Translations under genes and position numbers: made by a program
Part shown: positions 25,585-33,168 of the stretch, one piece after another
Position numbering within the stretch: position 1 is the first letter of the stretch
Layout: each line of letters opens with the position of its first letter
Source of the DNA: Pedobacter duraquae
Lineage (GTDB): Bacteria > Bacteroidota > Bacteroidia > Sphingobacteriales > Sphingobacteriaceae
Direction of reading: 5' to 3'
NCBI RefSeq assembly: GCF_004362245.1
Contig: NZ_SNWM01000004.1
Span: 434,001 to 498,000 of the forward strand
Length of the DNA stretch: 64,000 nucleotides
Notes under the pieces: generated by a model
Told to the model about the DNA's origin: nothing
The model's database searches: none
What the model saw: the letters and a program-made list of their open reading frames with translations, nothing else

Positions 25585-25625
25585 CAAATATTACAGCTAC
25601 GTTACATTTTATTTTTAATCTAATG

Positions 25626-25633
25626 TACCTTTG
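25626..25633 (+). promoter_or_regulatory. -7 promoter box of the SCO / cytochrome c pair
   Basis: TACCTTTG on the plus strand, 49 bases before the ATG at 25683. It lies downstream of the longer in-frame starts and so supports the short form. Confidence 0.6.
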
Positions 25634-25682
25634 TCGGGTAATTTTAACATTTTATAAACAATACAAATTAAACTGTCCGAGT

Positions 25683-26333
25683 ATGGTCACCTTACGTTAT
25701 TCTATAATTTCCTGTATTGCCGGTCTATTATTACTCTCTTCCTGCAAGGAAAGTCCGAAATTACCAATCTTTGGAGAAAGGGAAGCAAAAACGGTTACAC
25801 GTGCTGACGGCACTAAGGGCGTAGATACTGTTTATCAAACTATCCCTGCTTTCAGCTTCTTGAATCAGGATAGCACGCCGATTACAAATGCTACTTTTAA
25901 AGATAAAATCTATATCGCAGATTTCTTTTTTACTACCTGCCCAAGCATCTGCCCAATTATGCACCGGAATATGAAGGCGATCTACGACGATTATAAGGAT
26001 AACCCGGATCTGATGTTTCTTTCTCATACTATCGATTACAAATATGATAAACCAAGTGTATTGAAGAAATATGCTGAGAAACTTGGTGTTGATGGCAAGA
26101 AATGGGAGTTTGCCTACGGACCTAAGGCTGAAGTTTACAAGTTAGCAGAAACGGGATATCTAAGCACCGTTATTGAGGATAAAACTGCTGCTGGGGGTTA
26201 TGTTCATCAGGGGTATCTGATTCTTGTAGATAAAGACAGAAGGATTCGTGGTGCGTACGACGGCACAAATGATGAGCAGGTTGCTCAATTGAAAAAGGAC
26301 ATCCCGGTATTGCTGGCCGAATATAAAAAATAG
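25683..26333 (+). CDS. SCO1/SenC family lipoprotein
   Basis: The 216-aa protein starts at 25683 with a lipoprotein signal (LLLLSSC, lipid-bearing Cys21). It has a thioredoxin fold with the SCO copper site: Cys86 and Cys90 in FTTCPSICPIMH and His175 in YVHQGYLILV. SCO proteins deliver copper to the CuA site of cytochrome oxidase or act as thiol oxidoreductases in the periplasm. A c-type cytochrome gene follows 2 bases later, which fits a respiratory role. Upstream in-frame codons would give an extra 38 residues with no family match. Confidence 0.9.
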   Translation: MVTLRYSIISCIAGLLLLSSCKESPKLPIFGEREAKTVTRADGTKGVDTVYQTIPAFSFLNQDSTPITNATFKDKIYIADFFFTTCPSICPIMHRNMKAIYDDYKDNPDLMFLSHTIDYKYDKPSVLKKYAEKLGVDGKKWEFAYGPKAEVYKLAETGYLSTVIEDKTAAGGYVHQGYLILVDKDRRIRGAYDGTNDEQVAQLKKDIPVLLAEYKK

Positions 26334-26335
26334 GC

Positions 26336-26758
26336 ATGCGTAACCTGATCCTGTGCTCTGTTATCTGTGCTGTATTTGTACTGATGATTGCTTCCTGCCA
26401 AACTGCCGATAACCTTGAGCGTGATATGTATTACACCAATGGCCGTGATATCTACATCAAACATTGCCAAAATTGTCACGGTGCCAAAGGTGAAGGACTG
26501 GCCGCGCTCACTCCCCCATTAACCGATACCGTATTTTTGAAAGCCAATAAGCAGAAATTGGCCTGTATAATTAAGAATGGGCTGAAGGGGGAGATCGTTG
26601 TTCATGGGAAGTCTTTTAACGACCAGATGCCCCCCAACGGTACCATGGCAGATATAGATATTGCTCAGGTTATTGTTTACATTACCAATGCCAACGGAAA
26701 TAACCAGGGCATGTATACGCCTGCACAGGTTGCTGCAGATCTTGCCGCCTGCAGGTAA
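26336..26758 (+). CDS. Class I c-type cytochrome lipoprotein
   Basis: The 140-aa precursor has a lipobox (VLMIASC, Cys21) and a single haem motif, CQNCH, at residues 44-48, in the helix IYIKHCQNCHGAKGEGL. The likely axial Met is Met98 in FNDQMPPNG, followed by IAQVIVYITNANGN, the C-terminal helix of this fold. It would be an electron carrier anchored on the periplasmic side. It starts 2 bases after the SCO gene, so the two are probably translated from one message. Confidence 0.9.
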   Translation: MRNLILCSVICAVFVLMIASCQTADNLERDMYYTNGRDIYIKHCQNCHGAKGEGLAALTPPLTDTVFLKANKQKLACIIKNGLKGEIVVHGKSFNDQMPPNGTMADIDIAQVIVYITNANGNNQGMYTPAQVAADLAACR

Positions 26759-26802
26759 ATAGAATTAAATCCCGCATCATACCCAAAACTGTAAGGTATT
26801 GC

Positions 26803-26810
26803 TATCTTTG
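26803..26810 (+). promoter_or_regulatory. -7 promoter box of rnpB
   Basis: TATCTTTG fits TAnnTTTG and ends about 6 bases before the mature RNase P RNA. No clear -33 TTTG is seen at the expected distance. Confidence 0.65.
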
Positions 26811-26814
26811 CAGG

Positions 26815-27187
26815 AAAATGCAAGCTGTTCTACCGCCGCGATCTATCGGGGAGGAAAGTCCGGGCAACGCAGAGCATCCCGCTTCCTAACGGGAAGAGGT
26901 TTGGGATTGAACACCCGAATTATGGAAAGTGCCGCAGAAAATATACCGCCGATGGCGCAAGCACAGGTAAGGTTGAAATCGTGAGGTAAGAGCTCACGAC
27001 TGTGCCGGGTAACCGGTGTGGTGGTAAACCCCGGGAGTTGAAAGACCAAATAGGCTAACGCATGTAGGGCTGCTCGTCCGATGTTAGTGGGTAGGTCGTT
27101 AGAGATAAATGGCGACATTTATAGTAGATTAATGGTAGAAACCGATTTATCGGATACAGAACCCGGCTTATAGGCTTGCATTTTTTT
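26815..27187 (+). ncRNA. rnpB: RNase P RNA, bacterial class A
   Basis: The catalytic RNA that matures the 5' ends of tRNAs. The 5' end AATGCAAGC (26817) pairs with GCTTGCATT (27174-27182) to form the closing stem P1. The conserved regions are present: GAGGAAAGTCCGGGC near 26850 and its P4 partner ACAGAACCCGGCTTA near 27155, plus the GAAAGTGCCGCAGAAAATA and GGTAAACCCC segments. A T-run directly after P1 works as terminator. ORFs called across this span on either strand are spurious. Confidence 0.95.
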
Positions 27188-27260
27188 ATTTTATACTGGG
27201 ATATGGATAAAAGTAATATATTCGTGTCCTATAATCTGAACAATAGACTTTATATACCGA

Positions 27261-28667
27261 ATGGCAAAATTATTAATCATAGATGACGAGCGTGCAATAA
27301 GGAGTACTTTACGCGAAATTCTGGAGTACGAGAATTATGAGGTTGATGACATTGATAACGGCGTCGAAGGTTTAGCCCTGATTAAAAAGAAAAAGTTTGA
27401 TCTCGTTTTATGCGATATCAAAATGAATAAGATGGATGGTATGGAAGTGCTTGAACAAGCGCTTGCCTACAGCCCGGATCTTCCTTTTATCATGATCTCT
27501 GGTCATGGTACGGTAGAGACTGCCATCGAGGCAAGTAAGAAAGGTGCATTTGATTTTATCTCTAAACCACCTGATCTGAACCGCCTTTTAATTACTGTTA
27601 GAAATGCGTTAGACAGAGGTAGCCTGGTAACAGAAACCAAGGTATTAAAACGCCGGGTAAGTAAAACACGCGATATCCTTGGAAATTCTGACAGCATCGC
27701 TAAAATCAAAGAAACTATTGAACGTGTTGCTCCTACTGAAGCCCGTGTGTTGATTACAGGTGCCAACGGTAGTGGAAAGGAACTTGTAGCCCGTTGGTTA
27801 CATGAAAAATCTAACCGCGCCGACAGTCCCCTTATCGAAGTTAACTGTGCTGCTATTCCTTCTGAGTTAATTGAAAGTGAATTGTTTGGTCACGAGAAAG
27901 GTTCATTTACCTCAGCCGTAAAACAGCGTATCGGGAAGTTTGAACTGGCAAATGGTGGTACATTATTCCTGGATGAGATTGGCGATATGAGTCTTTCTGC
28001 ACAGGCTAAAGTATTGCGTGCGCTGCAGGAACATAAAATCAGTCGCGTAGGTGGAGAAAAAGAACTTGAAGTAAACGTTCGGGTACTTGCTGCGACCAAC
28101 AAAGATTTAATGAAAGAAATTGAAGCCGGTAATTTCCGTATGGACTTATACCACCGCCTCAACGTAATTAATATCCATGTGCCACACTTAACGGAGCGTA
28201 CAGAAGATATCCCTGAAATTGCACAAAGCTTTCTTGAAGATATCTGCAAGGATTATGGTATGCCTGTAAAAAGTATCAGTCCGGGTGGAATGAATGCCTT
28301 GAAAGCCCTGCCATGGACGGGTAACGTAAGGGAACTTCACAACATGATCGAGCGATTGATTATCCTGAGTGATAAAACCATTACAGAACAGGATGTGGTT
28401 GCTTTTGCCAATCCAACCGGCGGAACAAACATCGGTGCTGCTATCGGTAACGGAACACCTGTGTCAAACAGTAATGCCAGCTTCCCTAACTTTGAGCAGT
28501 TTAGTAATTTCCAGGACTATAAAGACCACGCTGAAAGAGAATTTATTAAGTTCAAGCTGGAGAAAAACAACTGGAATGTATCGAAAACTGCTGACGACAT
28601 TGATATTCAACGCAGTCACCTGTACAGTAAAATAGAGAAATTTGGTTTAAAGAGAGTAAGCGAATAG
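27261..28667 (+). CDS. NtrC-family response regulator with a GSFTSA variant loop
   Basis: The 468-aa protein has an N-terminal receiver (acidic IDDER, Asp52 in VLCDIKMNKMDG, Lys in FISKPPDL), a central AAA+ domain and a Fis-type helix-turn-helix at the C-terminus (NWNVSKTADDIDIQRSHLYSKI without exceeding the motif). The Walker A is GANGSGKE near 168 instead of the usual GESGTGKE, and Walker B is GGTLFLDEIG. The sigma-54 contact loop normally reads GAFTGA; here it is GSFTSA at 214-219, keeping the key Phe-Thr. It may still work with sigma-54, but contact could be altered. No kinase gene lies nearby. It starts about 75 bases after rnpB. Confidence 0.9.
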   Translation: MAKLLIIDDERAIRSTLREILEYENYEVDDIDNGVEGLALIKKKKFDLVLCDIKMNKMDGMEVLEQALAYSPDLPFIMISGHGTVETAIEASKKGAFDFISKPPDLNRLLITVRNALDRGSLVTETKVLKRRVSKTRDILGNSDSIAKIKETIERVAPTEARVLITGANGSGKELVARWLHEKSNRADSPLIEVNCAAIPSELIESELFGHEKGSFTSAVKQRIGKFELANGGTLFLDEIGDMSLSAQAKVLRALQEHKISRVGGEKELEVNVRVLAATNKDLMKEIEAGNFRMDLYHRLNVINIHVPHLTERTEDIPEIAQSFLEDICKDYGMPVKSISPGGMNALKALPWTGNVRELHNMIERLIILSDKTITEQDVVAFANPTGGTNIGAAIGNGTPVSNSNASFPNFEQFSNFQDYKDHAEREFIKFKLEKNNWNVSKTADDIDIQRSHLYSKIEKFGLKRVSE

Positions 28668-28678
28668 CTTCTTACTCT
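28653..28678. terminator. Hairpin at the junction of two convergent genes
   Basis: AGAGTAAG / CTTACTCT stem with a ten-base loop spans the stops of the regulator and ClC genes, which are only 4 bases apart. There is no T-run, so its action as a terminator is uncertain. Confidence 0.35.
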
Positions 28679-30501
28679 ATAAAGTCGGCCTGCCGACTCA
28701 ACAGCGCCCTGTATTTATTGAAGATTGCAGTTTTGGACACAAATCCTATAAAACTGCCATTTGCGGTAAGTACAGGGAGTAACCATACATTTTCGCGCTC
28801 CATCTTATTAAGTACATCAACCAAAGGTTCATCGAGCGTAACTACCGCTGCCGCCTGTTGTACAAGATCTTTCACTTTTAGTGCATTACTGTCATTAGCT
28901 TTTTCATCTGCGACAGCATCGTCCGCCTTCCCGGCAACGGTTACTGTATTGCGCAGTACATCTTCTACATATAATAGCCCCTTAAACCCCAGCATTTCGT
29001 CAGCTACCACAAACACATTTCGTTTAGACTGAAGAATTTCTGGCATCCTTGTACTAAGTAAATCACTTTCCTTAAAGACCAGGTAATCTTTCTCTATCAG
29101 TTGCTTTAAGGTCATCATGTTCAATACCGTAGTATCTTTATCTTCATGCGACAACAACGCACCACTCTCGGCCAGAGGATTGGTGTAAATGGAATATTTA
29201 TAGGTACCCCTATTGATAAAATAAGAAATAGCGGATGTGATCATCAATGGCACCATAAGTACATAGCCACCGGTAATCTCAGCAATAAGAAAAATACCAG
29301 TAAGCGGTGCATGCATAATGGCGCTGAGTGCTGCCGCCATACCTGCGACTATAAAATTCGGGATACTTACTTCGGCAATGCCGAGCGTATTGATGCTGAA
29401 TGCCAGGATGAATCCGATAAGTCCGCCCATGATGAGGCTGGGTGCAAAAGTACCTCCATTTCCACCCGCGCCAAGGGTAACCAATGTGGCCGCAGATTTT
29501 GCAAAAATAGTGATGGTAGTAAAGAGGATGATGACACCAGGCATGGTATTATAGCTTGCGAATAAACTATTGCTGACTACAGAGCTATAATTACCGGAAA
29601 GTAATTGTTTAATGGTGATATAGCCTTCTCCATAAAGCGCAGGAAACACAAATACCAGTGCGCCCAACATAAGTCCGCCAATCACAACTTTTTTATAGGG
29701 ATGTTTGATGCTATAAAAATAGCCCTTAATTGCTTTGTTAGCCTTGGTAAAGTAAATAGAGAACAAGCCAATCAGGATGGCCAGGACAACATACCATATC
29801 AGGGCGTTCATTTTCCAGCCTTCAGTAACCAGAAAGAAGAGCTGCTCGGTATAAAACAAACGCGCGACTACAGCAGCTGTTGCTGCAGATAATAATAAAG
29901 GAATAAATGCAGGAATGGTAAACTCGGGAAGCAGGATCTCAATGGCAAATACGATCCCAGCAATGGGGCTGTTAAATGCACCGGCTATTCCGGCGGCAGC
30001 ACCACAGGCAAGTAACATCGTTGTTTCCCGATACGACAAGCCCAGAAACCTGCCCAGAGAAGATCCTATTGCAGATCCACTGGTTACAATAGGTGCTTCT
30101 AGTCCGCTCGACCCACCAAAGCCGACTGTTAAAGCGGCGGTGATGATTTGAGAATAAATATTGTGTGGCTCAACTTTACTTGATTTTTTGGAAATCGTAT
30201 ATAACAGAGGTGTTAACCCTGTTTCAAACTTGCCCTTTCTGATGAACCTCCGGATGTACAGCACGGTTAGTAAAATCCCGATCATCGGGAAGAAAAGGTA
30301 CAGGTAATATTTATACTCCCAATTAAAGCCCGTCTGCAGAAACTCCTCGATATGGTGGGTGATAGACTTGAGCAGGGATGCTGCAAGCCCGGCAAGCACG
30401 CCAACTACGATCGCGGCAAGGACAAGAAAATTTCTGTTTGAAATCTTAGTTCGGCGATATTGATTGATGGTATCTACATAGCTCACTAATTTCAAGTACA
30501 T
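28672..30501 (-). CDS. ClC-type chloride channel/transporter with CBS domains
   Basis: The 609-aa inner-membrane protein has the ClC core at about residues 20-450. The helix motifs are recognisable but altered: GSSGLEAPIVTSGSAIG in place of GREGPxVQ (the gating-type Glu is present), GAFNSPIAGIVFAIE, and GAGGNGGTFAPSLIMGG with the GGTFAP motif. Two CBS-type domains follow from about 460 to 600 (TMLKQLIEKDYLVFKES and LVDVLNKMERENVWLLPVL), separated by an acidic Ala/Asp-rich linker. It could be a channel or an H+/Cl- antiporter. The gene ends 4 bases from the convergent regulator. RluA lies 12 bases upstream on the same strand. Confidence 0.9.
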   Translation of the reverse strand: MYLKLVSYVDTINQYRRTKISNRNFLVLAAIVVGVLAGLAASLLKSITHHIEEFLQTGFNWEYKYYLYLFFPMIGILLTVLYIRRFIRKGKFETGLTPLLYTISKKSSKVEPHNIYSQIITAALTVGFGGSSGLEAPIVTSGSAIGSSLGRFLGLSYRETTMLLACGAAAGIAGAFNSPIAGIVFAIEILLPEFTIPAFIPLLLSAATAAVVARLFYTEQLFFLVTEGWKMNALIWYVVLAILIGLFSIYFTKANKAIKGYFYSIKHPYKKVVIGGLMLGALVFVFPALYGEGYITIKQLLSGNYSSVVSNSLFASYNTMPGVIILFTTITIFAKSAATLVTLGAGGNGGTFAPSLIMGGLIGFILAFSINTLGIAEVSIPNFIVAGMAAALSAIMHAPLTGIFLIAEITGGYVLMVPLMITSAISYFINRGTYKYSIYTNPLAESGALLSHEDKDTTVLNMMTLKQLIEKDYLVFKESDLLSTRMPEILQSKRNVFVVADEMLGFKGLLYVEDVLRNTVTVAGKADDAVADEKANDSNALKVKDLVQQAAAVVTLDEPLVDVLNKMERENVWLLPVLTANGSFIGFVSKTAIFNKYRALLSRQADFIE

Positions 30502-30512
30502 GGCTTAAGGGT

Positions 30513-31235
30513 TTAACTGTCAAATTTATCTAGTAATTTGATGAGCGTTGCGAAATCTTTAGGGTATGGCGCGTCAATCACGATATCCTGTTCATCAAGT
30601 CCTTTAAAAACAAGATGTTTGGCATGTAGCGCAAATCTTTTCATGATAGGCTGTTCCTCATCATCTTTGGCGATCCTGTATCCTTTTTTGATTGCTGACA
30701 GGTAAACGGGTTTACCTTTATACATATGATCACCAACAATTGCAGCACGCTGTGTTGCCAGGTGAATCCTGATCTGGTGCATCCGGCCGGTAATTGGCTT
30801 ACACTCCACCAGGGTATAATGTCTGTACTGTACGATGGAATTGAAATAGGTTTCGGCACGCTTGCCTTCTTTCCTGTCTATCGTTACACTTTTATTGCCA
30901 TCATTCAGAATTGGCAAATCGATAAACAGGTCGTTAAATACAAACTGACCGTCTACAACGGCATGGTATGTTTTTTTAACCCGGCGTTTTTCAAACTGTA
31001 TAGCTACAGAGCGGTAGGCCTCCGGGTGTTTGGCAATGATGATGGCTCCCGACGTTTCTTTGTCGAGGCGGTGACATACCTGCGCGTCAGCACTGTATTG
31101 TTTTGCCAGGCGCAGGATGTTTACTTCACCTGAACCTCCGCGCTCATCAAGTGACGCTACGAAGGGTGGTTTGTTGACAACGATAAAATCGTCGTTTTCG
31201 AACAATATAAGATCTTTAAAAGAAGGATATTTCAA
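30513..31235 (-). CDS. RluA-family pseudouridine synthase
   Basis: The 240-aa enzyme isomerises uridine in RNA. It shows VNKPPFVASLDERGG, the catalytic motif CHRLDKETSGAIIIAKH with Asp58, and the later CKPITGRMHQIRIHLA signature of RluA/RluC/RluD enzymes. The S4 domain of RluC/D types is missing, as in the short RluA forms. The frame has no ATG before the homology; a TTG at 31235 is the only start in place, and a -7 box (31255-31262) 19 bases before it agrees with that. The exact rRNA or tRNA target is unknown. Confidence 0.87.
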   Translation of the reverse strand: MKYPSFKDLILFENDDFIVVNKPPFVASLDERGGSGEVNILRLAKQYSADAQVCHRLDKETSGAIIIAKHPEAYRSVAIQFEKRRVKKTYHAVVDGQFVFNDLFIDLPILNDGNKSVTIDRKEGKRAETYFNSIVQYRHYTLVECKPITGRMHQIRIHLATQRAAIVGDHMYKGKPVYLSAIKKGYRIAKDDEEQPIMKRFALHAKHLVFKGLDEQDIVIDAPYPKDFATLIKLLDKFDS

Positions 31236-31254
31236 TACGATGAATTCTAAAGTA

Positions 31255-31262
31255 CAAAAGTA
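31255..31262 (-). promoter_or_regulatory. -7 promoter box of the RluA gene
   Basis: TACTTTTG on the minus strand, directly behind the stop of the PhoB-like gene and 19 bases before the TTG start at 31235. Confidence 0.6.
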
Positions 31263-31952
31263 CTAAGAAAGTTCGAATTTATACCCCACTCCTTTTACTG
31301 TTGACACATAAGTTTCGCCCAACTTCTCTCTGAGCTTACGGATATGCACATCAATAGTACGGTTGGTAACGACCACAGAATCCTCCCAGATATTTTTGAG
31401 GATCGACTCGCGGGTATATACTTTACCTGGTTTAGAGGCCAGGAGGTATAATAATTCAAATTCTTTTTTGGCAAGGACAACCTTTTCTCCGGATTGAAAA
31501 ACAAGGTAGGCTTCTCTGTCAATAACCAGGTCACCAATCTCGATTTTATTCTCAGAAACTTCTTCAGCACTGGCATTCCTTCGAAGGATTGCATTGATTC
31601 GGCTTACCAGAGCTCTCGGTTTAATTGGTTTGGCGATATAATCATCCGCACCAACATTAAAACCTGCAATTTCAGAATACTCCTCGCTTCTGGCGGTCAG
31701 GAATACCATGAATGTATTTTTAAATTCGGGGATGGCACGCATCAGCCTGCAGGCTTCAATACCATCCATCTTCGGCATCATAATATCTAGGACAATCAGG
31801 TCTGGGTGCACCTTTTTAGCGAGGGCTATACCTTCCTGACCATTGCTGGCTGTGAATACCTGGTAACCTTCTTTCTTTAGATTGTACTCTACCAATTCTA
31901 AAATATCAGGCTCATCATCAACAATCAGAATCTTTTGGTTTACGGTGCTCAT
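31263..31952 (-). CDS. OmpR/PhoB-family response regulator
   Basis: The 229-aa protein has a receiver domain (VDDEP, phospho-acceptor Asp56 in IVLDIMMPKMDG, Thr in VFLTARSEEYSEIAGFN, Lys in DDYIAKPIKPRALV) and a winged helix-turn-helix from about 130 (LAKKEFELLYLLASKPGKVYT, ILKNIWEDS, RTIDVHIRKLREKLG, STVKGVGYKFEL). The whole pattern is closest to PhoB/PhoP regulators of phosphate response. No histidine kinase gene adjoins it. Three GTTAA repeats at an 11-base period lie 50-76 bases before the start, the spacing used by PhoB-like proteins, which suggests self-regulation. Confidence 0.92.
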   Translation of the reverse strand: MSTVNQKILIVDDEPDILELVEYNLKKEGYQVFTASNGQEGIALAKKVHPDLIVLDIMMPKMDGIEACRLMRAIPEFKNTFMVFLTARSEEYSEIAGFNVGADDYIAKPIKPRALVSRINAILRRNASAEEVSENKIEIGDLVIDREAYLVFQSGEKVVLAKKEFELLYLLASKPGKVYTRESILKNIWEDSVVVTNRTIDVHIRKLREKLGETYVSTVKGVGYKFELS

Positions 31953-31971
31953 ATTCTTTAAATATTTGTTA

Positions 31972-31979
31972 CGAAAATA
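31972..31979 (-). promoter_or_regulatory. Probable -7 box of the PhoB-like gene
   Basis: TATTTTCG on the minus strand differs by one base from TAnnTTTG. It lies 19 bases before the ATG, with the GTTAA repeats just upstream of where a -33 element would be. Confidence 0.45.
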
Positions 31980-32000
31980 GGTAAACTATTATACGATACG

Positions 32001-32028
32001 GTTAACGTCACGTTAACAAATTGTTAAG
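32001..32028. promoter_or_regulatory. Candidate PhoB/PhoP-type operator: three GTTAA repeats, 11-bp period
   Basis: GTTAAC at 32001, GTTAAC at 32012 and GTTAAG at 32023 form exact 11-base direct repeats. They also create two overlapping perfect palindromes: GTTAACGT-C-ACGTTAAC (32001-32017) and TTAACAA-A-TTGTTAA (32013-32027). TTAACA units with five-base spacers are the known form of the Bacillus PhoP box, and E. coli PhoB boxes share the 11-base period. The gene they precede is a PhoB-like regulator. Confidence 0.5.
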
Positions 32029-32058
32029 GACGTCGACCTTTTTAACATGAATTTAGGC

Positions 32059-33165
32059 TTAGCGTAAGGTTTTGTTTAAGAAGTTCTCTAAATCCTCCCC
32101 ACGTAGATTCTTAGCAATGATCTTTCCATTAGGATCCAGCAGGAAAGAACTTGGAATGCCCTCTACCTGATAGAGTCTTACCGTTGGGCCTTCAAAATCC
32201 TTGAGTTCACTTGCATGTGTCCAATCCAGGTGATCTGCATCTACCGCCTGTTTCCAGGCTACGGGATCTTTATCCAGAGAAATACTGAATACGGTGAAGT
32301 TTTTATCTTTAAAGGTATGGTATGCCTTAACTACATTTGGATTTTCATGTCTGCAGGGCAGGCACCATGATGCCCAAAAATCTAAAAGCACATACTTTCC
32401 TTTGAAATCTGCCAGGCTTACAGGTTTACCAGCAATACTATTCATGGTGAATGCCGGGGCAACCTGCCCTACCTGAACACTTTTCAATTTGGCCATTCTT
32501 ACCAGAAAGTCTGTTACTGCAGCATTTTCATTGAAGTTGCTTTTGATTTTATCAGCATATTCCAGAAACTCTTTTTCGTAATCTGAAGGGTTCAGTGAAT
32601 TGATGGCATAGAAACTGGCCAACGACTTTGGATTCTCCAGCGCGAAGTTAAGTACAAAGTTCAATAGCGAGTCAGTACGTTTGGTAAGCTCCGGACGCAT
32701 CTGGTTGGCAATCATCTCGCGATTTTGCGGTTCCTTCTCTACCAGTTCCTCAAACTGCTTCTGCAGCTCCGCCATTTTAGCGGTATACTTATTTTTGGTT
32801 GTGTTTAGCTCCTGTAATTTATCTGCTTCTTCGGCTCCCGACAAAGTATAGTCCATACTCTGATCAGCAAGATCAGCACTGATCTTAATCTGGTCGCCAT
32901 TTTTAGCGATGATCACGTACTCATTATGTCCGGCAGAAATTTTAAAGAAATCGACACCCTTGGTGCTGCTTGAAAACTGAAACTCTCCTTTTTCAGATAG
33001 CACAGTGGAGTCTAAGGCAACAGGCTTATTTCCCGCCTGCCCATAGAGGTACACCTTACTTTGTGGTTGAGAATTTTTAAATGTACCAGTAATGGTAAAT
33101 TTTGTTTTGTCTTTACAAGCTGCAAGGCTTAAGCAGATGCAGAATAAATAGGCTAATCTTTTCAT
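32059..33165 (-). CDS. TlpA-like thiol-disulfide lipoprotein with DUF4369 domain
   Basis: The 368-aa precursor has a lipobox (CICLSLAAC, Cys17). Residues about 20-115 form a DUF4369-type beta domain (TKFTITGTFKNSQPQSKVYLYG), about 120-215 a helical linker rich in Lys and Glu, and about 230-368 a thioredoxin domain with the redox pair in FWASWCLPCRHENP and the cis-Pro in EGIPSSFLLDPNG. It is a typical Bacteroidetes envelope reductase that may supply electrons to cytochrome c maturation or other exported thiol proteins. It lies 3 bases after gatB on the same strand. Confidence 0.9.
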   Translation of the reverse strand: MKRLAYLFCICLSLAACKDKTKFTITGTFKNSQPQSKVYLYGQAGNKPVALDSTVLSEKGEFQFSSSTKGVDFFKISAGHNEYVIIAKNGDQIKISADLADQSMDYTLSGAEEADKLQELNTTKNKYTAKMAELQKQFEELVEKEPQNREMIANQMRPELTKRTDSLLNFVLNFALENPKSLASFYAINSLNPSDYEKEFLEYADKIKSNFNENAAVTDFLVRMAKLKSVQVGQVAPAFTMNSIAGKPVSLADFKGKYVLLDFWASWCLPCRHENPNVVKAYHTFKDKNFTVFSISLDKDPVAWKQAVDADHLDWTHASELKDFEGPTVRLYQVEGIPSSFLLDPNGKIIAKNLRGEDLENFLNKTLR

Positions 33166-33168
33166 AGT

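Noticed and set aside
26799..27118. Short ORFs on both strands between cytochrome c and the NtrC-like regulator
   Set aside because: They lie wholly in the RNase P RNA, whose conserved regions and closing stem are clear.
29146..29565. Plus-strand ORF of 139 codons inside the ClC gene
   Set aside because: It is the reverse-frame shadow of a well-conserved channel, rich in odd His/Cys, with no signals of its own.
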